From the NCBI RefSeq assembly GCF_024494565.1, contig NZ_JANHDN010000007.1, forward strand, positions 124,001-188,000: a DNA stretch of 64,000 nt, written 5' to 3'. This stretch comes from Halorubrum rutilum (GTDB taxonomy: Archaea > Halobacteriota > Halobacteria > Halobacteriales > Haloferacaceae). Position 1 is the stretch's first letter, and each line of letters begins with the position of its first letter. Of the stretch, positions 7,914-17,112 are shown one piece after another. The position numbers and the translations under genes were made by a program. The notes under the pieces were generated by a model. The model was not told the origin of the DNA and searched no databases. It was given only the letters and a program-made list of their open reading frames with translations.

Positions 7914-9062
7914 ATGGATCTACTCGACGACGGCGTCGTGCCGGAGCGCGCGCGCGACGTGAAGGCCGAGGCCCGGGAGTTCGCGGACGAGCACATCGCG
8001 CCGAACGCGGCGGCGTACTACGACTCGGGCGAGTACCCGTGGGAGGTGCTGGAGGCGGGGATGGACGCCGGGCTCGTCGCGCAGGACATCGGCGAGGAGT
8101 ACGGCGGGAGGGGGTTCGACCTCGCGCAGGTGCTCGCGGTCGCGGAGGAGTTCTACCGCGCCGACGCCGGCATCGCGCTCACGCTCCAGCTCGCGAGCTT
8201 CGGCGCCGAGATGGTCGAGCAGTACGGCACCGACGAACAGAAGGAGGAGTACCTGCGGCCGGTCGCCGAAAACGACCAGATATCGGGGCTCGCCGTCTCG
8301 GAGCCCGAGACCGGCTCCGACCTCGCGGGGATGACGACGAAAGCGGAGAAGGTGGAAGGCGGCTACGAGCTCACCGGCGAGAAGTACTGGGTCGGCAACG
8401 CGGTCGAGGCCGACTGGCTCACCGTCTACGCCAAGACCGGCGAGAGCGACGACCGCTACTCCAACTACACGCTGTTCATCGTCGAGACCGACTCGGACGG
8501 GTACGAGGCCGAGCACATCCCGGAGAAGATGGGCATGCGCGCCTCCAAGCAGGGCCACATCGTCTTCGACGACTGCTTCGTCCCCGAGGAGAACGTCGTC
8601 GGCAGCGAGGGCGGGGGCTTCTACGTACTCGCGGACTTCTTCAACCACGGTCGGGTGATCGTCGGGGGCCACGGCCTCGGGCTCGCGGCCGCCGCCATCG
8701 AGGAGGCCGAGGAGTTCGTCCACGACCGCAACGCCTTCGGCCGCACGGTCAACGAGTTCCAGGCGGTCCAGCACACCCTCTCGGACATGCGGATCGGCTT
8801 CGAGTCGGCGCGGGCGCTCAACTGGCGCGCCTGCGAGAAGGTCGCGAACGGCGAGGACGCCGGCTACTGGGCGGCCCTCGCGAAGACGAAGTCGACCGAG
8901 GTCGCCGCCGACTGCGCCGAGAAGGGGATGAAGCTCCATGGCGGCCGCTCGATCCTGACCGACCGCCGGATCGCCCGCGTCTACCGCGACGTGCGCATCC
9001 CGGTGATCTACGAGGGCGCCAACGACATCCAGCGGAACCTGATCTACCGGCAGTCACGGTAG
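7914..9062 (+). CDS. Acyl-CoA dehydrogenase
   Basis: This 382-aa FAD-dependent dehydrogenase oxidises acyl-CoA to 2-enoyl-CoA, passing electrons to ETF. Seen: GLAVSEPETGSDLAGM (substrate/FAD contact), YWVGNAVEADWLTVYAK (flavin loop), RNAFGRTVNEFQAVQ, and the catalytic-base region IYEGANDIQRNLIYR near the C-terminus. Length is normal. ATG 7914 is chosen because it matches the family N-terminus; the frame is open upstream only as an accident of the menE tail. Chain-length specificity is not predictable. A second homolog lies at 31559. Confidence 0.92.
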   Translation: MDLLDDGVVPERARDVKAEAREFADEHIAPNAAAYYDSGEYPWEVLEAGMDAGLVAQDIGEEYGGRGFDLAQVLAVAEEFYRADAGIALTLQLASFGAEMVEQYGTDEQKEEYLRPVAENDQISGLAVSEPETGSDLAGMTTKAEKVEGGYELTGEKYWVGNAVEADWLTVYAKTGESDDRYSNYTLFIVETDSDGYEAEHIPEKMGMRASKQGHIVFDDCFVPEENVVGSEGGGFYVLADFFNHGRVIVGGHGLGLAAAAIEEAEEFVHDRNAFGRTVNEFQAVQHTLSDMRIGFESARALNWRACEKVANGEDAGYWAALAKTKSTEVAADCAEKGMKLHGGRSILTDRRIARVYRDVRIPVIYEGANDIQRNLIYRQSR

Positions 9063-9094
9063 GGCGGCGGGGATGGGCCGCGCGTTCGATTCCC

Positions 9095-9769
9095 TCAAAT
9101 CCGCGCCGCGAGCGCTCCGAGCGCCTCGTCTCCCCCGGAAGCGAGCGGCTCGCCGTGGCCGACGCAGGCGATCTCGAACGGCGGGGCGCGGGCGGCGAGG
9201 TCGCGGACGCTGTCCAGTACCGCGTCCGTGTCGTAGCTGACGAACCACTCCGAGGGTTCGAGCGCGCCGTCGGACGCGGCGACGAGGTCGCCGAGGAGCG
9301 CGACGCCGAGGTCCTCGCTCACGTACGCGACGTGGCCCGGCGTGTGGCCGGGGGTGTGGTAGGCGGTGAACGAGCCGAGCCGCTCGCCGTCGGCGACCGC
9401 CTCGATGTCCAGGTCGGGCGGGGTGTCGAAGAGCCCGGCGAGCCGCTGGAACGCGCCCTTGTGGTTCCGCAGCGGCGGCGACCGCTCCCCCCGGAGGATC
9501 GCCGCGTCGAACGCGCCGGCGTAGACGGTCGCGTCGAGCTCCGGCGCCAGCGCCGCGAGCGTCCCGACGTGGTCGAGGTCGTAGTGCGTCAGGAGCACGC
9601 GCCCGACGTCTCCGACGCCGACGCCGGCCTCTTCGAGCCCCTCCCGGACCCGCTCCTCGTCCCACGGCGTCCCCGCGTCGACGAGCACGGGGACGTCGTC
9701 GTCGACGAGGTAGGCGCTGACGCCGCGCAGCTCGAACCGCCACACGCCGTCCGCGAGCTCGGTGGCCAT
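9095..9769 (-). CDS. MBL-fold metallohydrolase
   Basis: This 224-aa metallo-beta-lactamase-fold protein has the metal motif THYDLDHVG (H-x-D-x-D-H variant), AYHTPGHTPGHVAYV carrying the next His, LLGDLVAAS with the bridging Asp, and a C-terminal VGHGEPL His. This is a complete glyoxalase-II-like active site. The substrate is unknown; families of this type include thioesterases and hydroxyacylglutathione hydrolase relatives. Start ATG 9769 gives the conserved N-terminus ELADGVWRFELRG. It diverges from the MutS-like gene 124 bp away. Confidence 0.85.
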   Translation of the reverse strand: MATELADGVWRFELRGVSAYLVDDDVPVLVDAGTPWDEERVREGLEEAGVGVGDVGRVLLTHYDLDHVGTLAALAPELDATVYAGAFDAAILRGERSPPLRNHKGAFQRLAGLFDTPPDLDIEAVADGERLGSFTAYHTPGHTPGHVAYVSEDLGVALLGDLVAASDGALEPSEWFVSYDTDAVLDSVRDLAARAPPFEIACVGHGEPLASGGDEALGALAARI

Positions 9770-9892
9770 GGGTGCCGGTAGCGACCGACGGGATTTGACG
9801 CTGGCGGCCGACCGGGGCCGCGGTCGCTCCGCGCCCGGCGCCCGTCCCGCCGCCGACGAAAACGCCAAGACGCCGCGCCCTCACGTCGGCGT

Positions 9893-11740
9893 ATGCGACT
9901 CGAGGACTACTGGGGGATCGGCCCGAAGACGAGCGAGCGGCTCGTCTCGGCGCTGGGGACCTCGCGGGCGATCGAGGCGATCGAGTCGGCCGACGTCCGG
10001 GCGCTCGTCGACGCCGGACTTCACCGCGGACGCGCGACCCGGATCCTCCGTCGGGCCAACGGCGAGGCCGGGATGGACGTCCTCGCGACGGGCGACACCC
10101 GATCGGTGTACGACGACCTGCTCTCGCTGGCCGCGGGCCACGCGCTGACGGCCCACGCCGCCGACCGGATCCGGGTGTTGACGCCGCTGGCCGACCGCGA
10201 GGCCGTCGAGGAGCGACTGGACGACGTCGTCGCCGCGCGGGAGGCGTGGGAGGGGCTCGGCGAGGCCGACCGCGAGCGCGTCGTCGAGGCGTTCGACGCG
10301 TACGACGACGCGGAGGGCTCCGACCTCGCGGCCGTCGAGACGGCCCTCGCCCTGCGGGAGGCGGGACTCGACCACGGTCCGTTCGCGGCGGTCGGCGAGC
10401 TGGAGTCCGAGCGCCTCCGGGACGCCGCCGACGCCCTCGCCGACGTGCGCGGCTCGATCGACCCGACGGCGATCGACGACGGCGGCGAGATCGAGATCGC
10501 CCGCGGCGCCGACGCGGAGCTCGACCGCCTCCGCGACCGGCGCGACGCGGCCGAGGAGCTGGCGAACTCCGCGTTCGACGTGCTCGACGCGGTCCGAGAC
10601 GGATCGCTCCGCGACTTCGAGGCGCTGGAGGCCGCGACCGTCGACCGCGTCGCGAGCGAGACCGGCGTCGACCCGGCGACGGTGCGGTCGGTCGCGCCGG
10701 ACGACGCGCTCGACGCCGCCGACTTCGTCTCGGCGACCCTCCGCGACCTCGCGGCGGAGCTGGAGGCCGAGGTCGCGGAGCGCGAGGCGGCGGTCGCCGC
10801 CGACATCCGGGAGCGGATCGGAGGAATGCAGGCGAAGACGGACGAGGCCGGCGAGGCCGACGGGAATAACGGACGCGGAAGCGCCGTTACCCGCGCGGTC
10901 AACGCGGTCTCCGACGCCGCGTTCCTGCTCTCGCTCGCGCGGTTCGCGGCCGACCACGACCTCGTCCGCCCGACGCTCGTCGACGACGGGATCGCGGTGC
11001 GGAACGCCCGAAACCTCTTCCTCGCCGGCGAGGTCCAGCCGGTGTCGTACGCGGTCGGGACCCACTCGCTCGCGGGCGACGCGGGCGTCGCGAGCGCCGA
11101 CGCGCCGCCGACCGGCGACCGCGTGAGCGTGCTCACGGGCGCGAACTCGGGCGGGAAGACGACCCTGTTGGAGACGATATGCGCGGTGGCGCTGCTCGCG
11201 TCGATGGGGCTCCCGGTGCCCGCCGAGGCGGCCGAGGTCGGCGCGTTCGACCGGATCGTCTTCCACCGCCGGCACGCCTCGTTCAACGCCGGCGTGCTGG
11301 AGTCGACCCTGAAGTCGGTGGTCCCGCCGCTCGTCGAGGACGGTCGGACGCTGATGCTCGTCGACGAGTTCGAGGCGATCACGGAGCCGGGCCGCGCCGC
11401 CGACCTGTTGAACGGGCTCGTGACGCTCACCGTCGAGCGGGGCGCGCTCGGCGTGTACGTCACCCACCTCGCGGAGGACCTGAGCCCGCTCCCCGACGCC
11501 GCCCGGATCGACGGGATCTTCGCGGAGGGACTCACGAGCGACTTGGCGCTGCGCGTCGACTACCAGCCGCGCTTCGGGACGATCGGCAAGTCGACGCCGG
11601 AGTTCATCGTGTCGCGGCTCGTCGCGAACGCGAGCGACCGCGGCGTCCGCGCCGGCTTCGAGCACCTCGCCGGCGCCGTCGGCGAGGAGGCGGTCCAGCG
11701 CACCCTCTCGGACGCGGAGTGGACGGGCGACGATGAGTGA
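9893..11740 (+). CDS. MutS-family ATPase with N-terminal helix-hairpin-helix (archaeal MutS5/MutS2-like)
   Basis: This 615-aa protein starts with an HhH (YWGIGPKTSERLVSAL, residues 6-21). Next come a long helical MutS-core/clamp region with coiled-coil character and a MutS ATPase. The ATPase has Walker A GANSGGKTT (residues 416-424), Walker B LMLVDEFEA and an H-loop VYVTHLAEDL. It lacks the mismatch-recognition domain of MutS1, and no SMR nuclease is visible. Archaeal relatives called MutS5 have been reported to bind branched DNA. A role in recombination control or structure-specific DNA repair is inferred. It overlaps the following small gene by 8 bp, so the two are coupled. Confidence 0.85.
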   Translation: MRLEDYWGIGPKTSERLVSALGTSRAIEAIESADVRALVDAGLHRGRATRILRRANGEAGMDVLATGDTRSVYDDLLSLAAGHALTAHAADRIRVLTPLADREAVEERLDDVVAAREAWEGLGEADRERVVEAFDAYDDAEGSDLAAVETALALREAGLDHGPFAAVGELESERLRDAADALADVRGSIDPTAIDDGGEIEIARGADAELDRLRDRRDAAEELANSAFDVLDAVRDGSLRDFEALEAATVDRVASETGVDPATVRSVAPDDALDAADFVSATLRDLAAELEAEVAEREAAVAADIRERIGGMQAKTDEAGEADGNNGRGSAVTRAVNAVSDAAFLLSLARFAADHDLVRPTLVDDGIAVRNARNLFLAGEVQPVSYAVGTHSLAGDAGVASADAPPTGDRVSVLTGANSGGKTTLLETICAVALLASMGLPVPAEAAEVGAFDRIVFHRRHASFNAGVLESTLKSVVPPLVEDGRTLMLVDEFEAITEPGRAADLLNGLVTLTVERGALGVYVTHLAEDLSPLPDAARIDGIFAEGLTSDLALRVDYQPRFGTIGKSTPEFIVSRLVANASDRGVRAGFEHLAGAVGEEAVQRTLSDAEWTGDDE

Positions 11741-12194
11741 GCGCGGCGAGGGCGGTCCCGACCGGATCCGGTCGATCGCGGTCCACCGCGAGGACGTCGC
11801 GAGCGCGCTCGAAGCCACGCTCCGGAGCGACCGCGAGGTCGTCCTCCGGGTGACGCCGCCCTTCTCGGGGCGGATGCGCGCCCGGCTCCACGCGGTCGAC
11901 GCGGGCGCGTCCGACCCGCCCGGCGAGGATGCGGCCGCGAGCGGCGAGCGCGACGGCGACCCCCCGACCCCGATCCACGTCGATCCCCGCGAGCTCGTCG
12001 CCGAGGTCCCGCCGTACCCCGAGGTCGACGAGACGGCGGCGGCCCACCCGGACGCGGACCTCGAAACCCGCCGACGGCTCCACGAAGAGGCCGTCGAGTC
12101 GTGGCGCGAGCGCGTCCGCGACTCGGTCGTCGAATCCGTCGCGATCGAGGTCGACGAGGCGTCTCGCGATGTCGACGTGACCGCGCTCGGCTGA
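11733..12194 (+). CDS. Small protein coupled to the MutS-like ATPase
   Basis: This 153-aa acidic protein is not one I recognise. It starts inside the end of the MutS-like gene (8-bp overlap, ATGAGTGA). The N-terminal ~45 residues (RSIAVHREDVASALEATLRS, VVLRVTPPFSGRMRARLH) look folded. A Gly/Asp-rich linker follows, then a helical C-terminus (ETRRRLHEEAVESWRERVRD). The overlap suggests a partner or regulator of the ATPase. No catalytic motif is evident. Confidence 0.65.
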   Translation: MSERGEGGPDRIRSIAVHREDVASALEATLRSDREVVLRVTPPFSGRMRARLHAVDAGASDPPGEDAAASGERDGDPPTPIHVDPRELVAEVPPYPEVDETAAAHPDADLETRRRLHEEAVESWRERVRDSVVESVAIEVDEASRDVDVTALG

Positions 12195-12228
12195 CGCCGG
12201 CCGATCGTTAAAAGAACCCGCGGAGCCG

Positions 12229-15200
12229 CTACAGCCGGAGTCGCTCGACCGACGTGCCGGCGCCGGCGAAGTCGGCGAGGGAGTCGTCGCCGTCCGGCGA
12301 ACCGTCACCGTCGGCGGTCGCCGCCGCGACGACCACCGTGTCGGCGTCGAGGTCGGCGTCCAGCCGGACCTCGTACGCGCCGTCGTCGGGGGTCGCCAGC
12401 GCGGAGCCGTCCGCGGCGTACACCGCGACCGCGTCGCCGTCGGTCTCGCCGGCGACGACGAGGTCCTCGCCCGCGTACTCGACGGCGGCGGTGAGGTCGG
12501 GGCCCGCGGGCCGGTCGCGCTCGACGTAGCGGTCTCGGACGACGGTCGGGGTCTCGACCGGCTCGCCGGCGTCGACGCCGTGCGCGAGCCGGATGTAGCC
12601 GGCCATCGACCACGCGAGGGGCGTCGCCCCCCCGGTGCCCTCGCCGAACTCCCAGCCGTAGTCGGTCGGGTGCTCGCGGTCCCACACCTGCTCCGGGAGC
12701 ATCCGGCCGGAGTTGCCGAAGCCGGCCATCGTCTCCAGGAGGGCGTCCGGTTCGAGCGCGTCCTCGTCGGTGCCGCCGAAGGCGTCTGGGCCGTCGGCGC
12801 GGGCGCGCAACTCGTACTCGCCGCGCTCGCCGGTGAAGATCGGCCACAGGCGCCCGCGGCCGTCGCCGGTGCCGGCCCACGGCGCGCCCGGGTCGCCGGC
12901 GGCGATCTCGCCGTAGGCGTCGCCGACGTACCGGTACCACGCGGGGCCGTGCGGGGTGTCGACCCGGATCGAGTCGTCGACGACGGAGACGGAGTTCAGA
13001 ACCGTCTCGTCGTCCGCCGGCTTCACGCCGAGCCGGACGAGCTCCAGGAAGCCGCCGTCGACGATCTCGCGCTCGTCGTAGGTCGGGCCGTCGTTGGCGA
13101 TCGTCCGCGGGCGCCCGGACTCGGGGTCGCCGTCGGCGGTGACCCGGAGGTAGTACGGCGTCTGGGCGTGGCGCTCGGTCCCCGTCGCCGTCGCGCACCA
13201 CTCCTCGACGCGCGCGGCCCAGTCGTCGGCGAGGCCGAGCCACGCGAGGGCGTCGGCGTGGAGCGCGTCGGGGGACTCCTCGGCGGTCGCGTCGCCGTCG
13301 CCCGACTCGATCCGGTCGGCCTCGGCGAGCGCGAGCGCGGCGCCGCAGACGAGCCCGGCGATCTCGGCCGCGATGCTCGACGGCGAGAAGCCGGCCTCCT
13401 CCTCCCAGCGCTCCTGGGCCGTCTCGGGGCCGTTCTCGGCGATGTAGCCGAGCGAGCGCCGGACCTGATCGTAGGTGTAGTCGGCGTCCGCCGGCGCCAG
13501 GCCGTGCTCGTACAGCTGCCACGCCATCACCGACGGGAACGCGATGTTGTCCATCTGCTCGCCGCCCCACCGGGTGCGGCCGTCGATGTAGGTGTTCTGC
13601 GGGAGGAAGCCGTCGTCGTCCTGCTGGGTGTTGTAGAGGTACGCGAGCGCGTTCGCGCCGCGCTCGACCTCGCCGACCTCGATCAGCGCGGTGAACACCT
13701 GGTAGAGGTCGCGCGACCAGACGAAGTTGTAGCCGTAGCCGCGGTCCTCGGCGGCGTACTCCGTCTCGCCCCACGGCACCGACGGGCTGGCGATCCCCGC
13801 GCCGTCGTGGCGCTTGTCCTCCACGGCGGCGAGCGTCATCAGCGCGAAGCGGTACTGGGTCGCGAGCTCCGGATCGCCGGTCACCGAGTCGGGGAACTCG
13901 CGGCCGGCGAGCCAGTCGCGCCACGACCCGACGTAGGCGTCGGCGACGTCGGCGAAGCCGCGCGAGATGGCGCCGCGGGCCTCGCCGAGCGCGGCCGCGG
14001 TGTCGGCGTTCTCCGCGAACCCGAGCGCGACCGTGTCCGAGACGTCGGTCCCGCTCCCGACGAGCCCGGCGAGCACGACGTTCCCGGTCGCCTCGGCGGC
14101 CCCCTCGCCGCGCTCGCCCTCGCCGAAGAGGGCGTCCGCCTCCTCGCCGCCGGCCGAGAGGACGCTGGCCCACTCGAACCGGTCGTCGGCGGCGAGCGCC
14201 AGGGCGACCTCGAAGGAGTCGCCGTCGTCGTCGACGAGCTTGCCCGCGCCCCGGTCGGCCGCGTCGTCGTTGCGCGCGAGCAGGTGGTAGCCGTCGCCGT
14301 CGCCGACCCGGTCGCCGCGGTCGTTCGTGCCGACGTTCGTGATCGTCGTGTCGACGAGGGCGTACACGTCGTACTCGCGGCCCCCCTCGAAGTCGACGTC
14401 GGCGAGGACCGCGTCGCCGTCGGTGTCGACCGCGTACTCGACGGTGAGCGTCCACTCGTGACCGTGGCCGTCGCCGGTCTCGCGGACCGTCTGCGTGTAC
14501 GCGAGCGCGTCGTCGACCGTCGGTTCCGTCCGGCGCTCGACGGTCTCGGTGGCCGTCACGTGGCTCGTCTCGTCGAAGGTGCGGATCGTGTATCCCGTCT
14601 CCGGGTCGGCGACGAGGAAGTCGAACGTCCGGACGTTCATCACGTCGATCCGCGGGAACCGGGCCTCGGTGAGCGCCCCCTCCGTCAGCGTGAACCAGAC
14701 CGGGACCGGGTCGTCCGCCTCGTGGTCGGCGGGCGTGCCGACGCCGAACTTCCGGCCCGTCGTCCAGTGCGGGGCCTCGTCCGGGCCGGTCGGCCGGTCG
14801 TGCGGGACCGGGAGCGCGCCGTGCCGGGCGAGCGTCACCGTGGCCTCGATCCGGAGCGCGTGGGACCAGCCGATCGGCGTCGCGCTGTCGAGGTCGCCGT
14901 CGTCGAACGCCTGCTCGGCGAACAGCCCGGCGTCGTTGACGAAGTGGCCGTCGGGCCCGCAGAGGGCGTACAGGTCGCGGGCCGCCCCGAACAGGTCGGC
15001 GCCGGCGTCGCGGTCGGCGCCGGCGTCGCGGTCGGCGCCGCCGCCGTCGCCGTCGCGCTCGCGGACGAGCCCGCCGAGCGAGGCGGCCGCCGTCGCGCCC
15101 CACAGGGTCGCGATCGACCACACCTTCGCGGCGCCCTGCTCGGCCGTGCGCCAGTCGTCGCCGGTGAACCTGACGAGCCCCTCGACGTCGGCCGTCTCGC

Positions 15201-17001
15201 GGCGCAGGGCCTCGATCGAGTTCCGGACGTGGCGCGCCACCCGGTCGAGGAACGCGTCGAAGTCGGCCGTCGCGACCGCCGCGCCCGAGCCGTCGGTGAC
15301 CGCGCCGTCGACGCGGGCGCGCTCCTCGCGCAGGGCCGCGTACTCGACGGCGGCGCCGGCGAGCGCGAACGTGCTGGCGTCGGCGCGGTCGTCGCGGCTC
15401 TCCGCGCTCGCGCGCTGCGGGAACCGCCCGGTGTCCGGGTTCCAGCGCTCGTCGAGCCCGGCGAGCGCGTCGTCGGCCGCCGCGGCCGCCGCGACGCGCG
15501 TCTCGTCGTCGACCGGCGCGCGGGCGACCGCGGCGAACGCGCGGAGGTACGCCGCGCCGGTGTGGGTGAACCGCCCGAGGGCGTTCTCCCAGCAGTTCTG
15601 ACAGCGACGGGGGAGCCCGTCGTCCTCGGTCGTCTCGCGGAGGAAGGCGACCGCGTCCGCGATCGTCGCGTCGATCCGCTCGCGCCACTCCGCGGGGAGG
15701 TCGGTCGTCCGGCGGAGCCGGGCGAGGAACGCGACCACCGAGGCGGGCTGGTCGAGCTGGTCGTTCGGGCCGGCGGTCCCGTTCGCGCCCTCGATCCGGG
15801 CGTTCGCCCAGCCGGGCGCGACCTTGCCGGAGTCGGCCCAGACGCGGTGGGGCCACGAGCCGTCCGCGTCCTGCGTGCGGCAGAAGAAGGAGGCGGTCGC
15901 GAGCAGCTCCTCGTCGGCGTCGAGGCCGAGCTCCTCGCTCGCGCTCAAAAGCGCCGACGCGGTCTCCGCCTCGTCGCGGAACCAGGTGTAGCCGTAGCCG
16001 CCGGACGTCGAGTAGAAGGGGTCGAACTCGGGGGCGGCGATCCGGGCGCCGGACTCGGCCGTCAGCAGGTCGAGTGCGCGGAGATCGCTCGCGATCACGC
16101 CCCGCCGCGGGACGTCCTCGGGGACCGTCGGCCCCCGGCCCGCGGCCGCCTCGCGGAGGTCGTCGGCGTCGGGGTAGGCGGTCGCGATCCGCGAGAGCTC
16201 CTCGATCCGGCGCTGGCGGTCGGGGCCGTCGGAGAGCGCGTCCATCGCGTCGTCGCCCGTCTCGCGCGTCTCCCGGCGGTCGACGACCGCCCGGCTCGCC
16301 AGGGTGACGCGCTCGGTCCGGCCGTCGCGCTCGAAGGGGGCGCGGACGACGACGTCGGGGGTGAGCCGCGAGTCCTCGCGCTGATCGATCTCGCCGCGGT
16401 GCGGGAAGCCGTTCTCGTCCTCGCCGAGCAGCTCCGTGATCGTGCGGAGCCGCTGGCCGTGCGCCGCCGAGAGCCCGGTCGACGCCGTGAGGAAGTCGTG
16501 CTCGGAGCGGTGGTACACCTCGACGACGCTCCCGTCGTCCGGCCCGGCCTCCTGGTGGACCAGGTTGCCGACGCGGCCCTCGACCATGTCCGGCGAGAAG
16601 GCGCAGGCGGCGACGAGCTCGGCGCCGGCCGGCGGCGCGCCGCGCAGCTCGACGTGCGTCAGGTGCGTGTCGCTCACCACGAGGTCGAACTGGTGGATCG
16701 TGTACCGCCCCGCGTCGTACTCGGTCTCGACGAGGGGGGTGTCGCCGTCGTAGTGCTGGCGCGTCGTCGCGAGGTCGTCGAACCAGCGGACGCCGCGGCC
16801 GGCCGTGATCCCCATTCGGAGCCGGTCGGCCCCGCCGACTCCCGACAGGGCGTACGAACAGTCGTGGACGGCGCCGTCGGGCCCGACGTGGACCAGACGG
16901 CCGTCGTCGCCCGTGAACGCGCCGGCGGTCGTGGGACGCTCCGCCGGATAGCGCTCGCCGCGCCGACGTTCGTGCTCCGTGAGAGCGGTTCGCAGTCGCA
17001 T
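12229..17001 (-). CDS. Tandem double GH15 glucoamylase/glucodextranase-type protein
   Basis: This 1590-aa protein carries two glycoside hydrolase family 15 modules, which release glucose from alpha-glucan ends. Module 1 (about 1-715) has an (alpha/alpha)6 core with GYGYTWFRDEAE, a general-acid site CWENALGRFTHTG (about 470) and a base site FAEQAF followed by SATPIGWSHAL (about 695). Module 2 starts with a glucodextranase-type N-domain (HWTTGRKFGVGTPADHE, about 740). It continues with GYGYNFVWSRDLYQVF (about 1090), acid site RWEEEAGFSPSSI (about 1198) and base site RMLPEQVWD with GGATPLAWSMAGYI (about 1440). A small beta domain ends it. No signal peptide is visible. ATG 17001 is supported by a TATA element 26 nt upstream; the frame stays open to 21162 only through GC bias. 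Confidence 0.85.
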   Translation of the reverse strand: MRLRTALTEHERRRGERYPAERPTTAGAFTGDDGRLVHVGPDGAVHDCSYALSGVGGADRLRMGITAGRGVRWFDDLATTRQHYDGDTPLVETEYDAGRYTIHQFDLVVSDTHLTHVELRGAPPAGAELVAACAFSPDMVEGRVGNLVHQEAGPDDGSVVEVYHRSEHDFLTASTGLSAAHGQRLRTITELLGEDENGFPHRGEIDQREDSRLTPDVVVRAPFERDGRTERVTLASRAVVDRRETRETGDDAMDALSDGPDRQRRIEELSRIATAYPDADDLREAAAGRGPTVPEDVPRRGVIASDLRALDLLTAESGARIAAPEFDPFYSTSGGYGYTWFRDEAETASALLSASEELGLDADEELLATASFFCRTQDADGSWPHRVWADSGKVAPGWANARIEGANGTAGPNDQLDQPASVVAFLARLRRTTDLPAEWRERIDATIADAVAFLRETTEDDGLPRRCQNCWENALGRFTHTGAAYLRAFAAVARAPVDDETRVAAAAAADDALAGLDERWNPDTGRFPQRASAESRDDRADASTFALAGAAVEYAALREERARVDGAVTDGSGAAVATADFDAFLDRVARHVRNSIEALRRETADVEGLVRFTGDDWRTAEQGAAKVWSIATLWGATAAASLGGLVRERDGDGGGADRDAGADRDAGADLFGAARDLYALCGPDGHFVNDAGLFAEQAFDDGDLDSATPIGWSHALRIEATVTLARHGALPVPHDRPTGPDEAPHWTTGRKFGVGTPADHEADDPVPVWFTLTEGALTEARFPRIDVMNVRTFDFLVADPETGYTIRTFDETSHVTATETVERRTEPTVDDALAYTQTVRETGDGHGHEWTLTVEYAVDTDGDAVLADVDFEGGREYDVYALVDTTITNVGTNDRGDRVGDGDGYHLLARNDDAADRGAGKLVDDDGDSFEVALALAADDRFEWASVLSAGGEEADALFGEGERGEGAAEATGNVVLAGLVGSGTDVSDTVALGFAENADTAAALGEARGAISRGFADVADAYVGSWRDWLAGREFPDSVTGDPELATQYRFALMTLAAVEDKRHDGAGIASPSVPWGETEYAAEDRGYGYNFVWSRDLYQVFTALIEVGEVERGANALAYLYNTQQDDDGFLPQNTYIDGRTRWGGEQMDNIAFPSVMAWQLYEHGLAPADADYTYDQVRRSLGYIAENGPETAQERWEEEAGFSPSSIAAEIAGLVCGAALALAEADRIESGDGDATAEESPDALHADALAWLGLADDWAARVEEWCATATGTERHAQTPYYLRVTADGDPESGRPRTIANDGPTYDEREIVDGGFLELVRLGVKPADDETVLNSVSVVDDSIRVDTPHGPAWYRYVGDAYGEIAAGDPGAPWAGTGDGRGRLWPIFTGERGEYELRARADGPDAFGGTDEDALEPDALLETMAGFGNSGRMLPEQVWDREHPTDYGWEFGEGTGGATPLAWSMAGYIRLAHGVDAGEPVETPTVVRDRYVERDRPAGPDLTAAVEYAGEDLVVAGETDGDAVAVYAADGSALATPDDGAYEVRLDADLDADTVVVAAATADGDGSPDGDDSLADFAGAGTSVERLRL
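14996..15045 (-). repeat. 18-nt tandem repeats in the GH15 gene
   Basis: Unit TCGGCGCCGGCGTCGCGG occurs twice and then partially. On the coding strand it encodes a GADRDA-type linker within module 1. Confidence 0.7.
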
Positions 17002-17023
17002 AGTCGCCCTGCGATTTCCGGGG

Positions 17024-17030
17024 TAAAAGC
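17024..17030 (-). promoter_or_regulatory. TATA element of the GH15 gene
   Basis: Minus-strand GCTTTTA centred about 26 nt before ATG 17001. The 111-bp spacer to the divergent amylase gene must hold both promoters; no clear TATA was seen for the plus-strand gene. Confidence 0.5.
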
Positions 17031-17112
17031 CTTGACGAACGAGGCGACCCCTCGGTCCGAGGGGACCGACCGAAGAGCAACACCGAAGACCCCAGGCGTC
17101 AATGGGTGCCAC

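Noticed and set aside
12580..17112. A long plus-strand frame continuous with the amylase gene
   Set aside because: It is antisense to the GH15 gene, has Arg/Val-rich composition without domains, and the real amylase start is at 17113.
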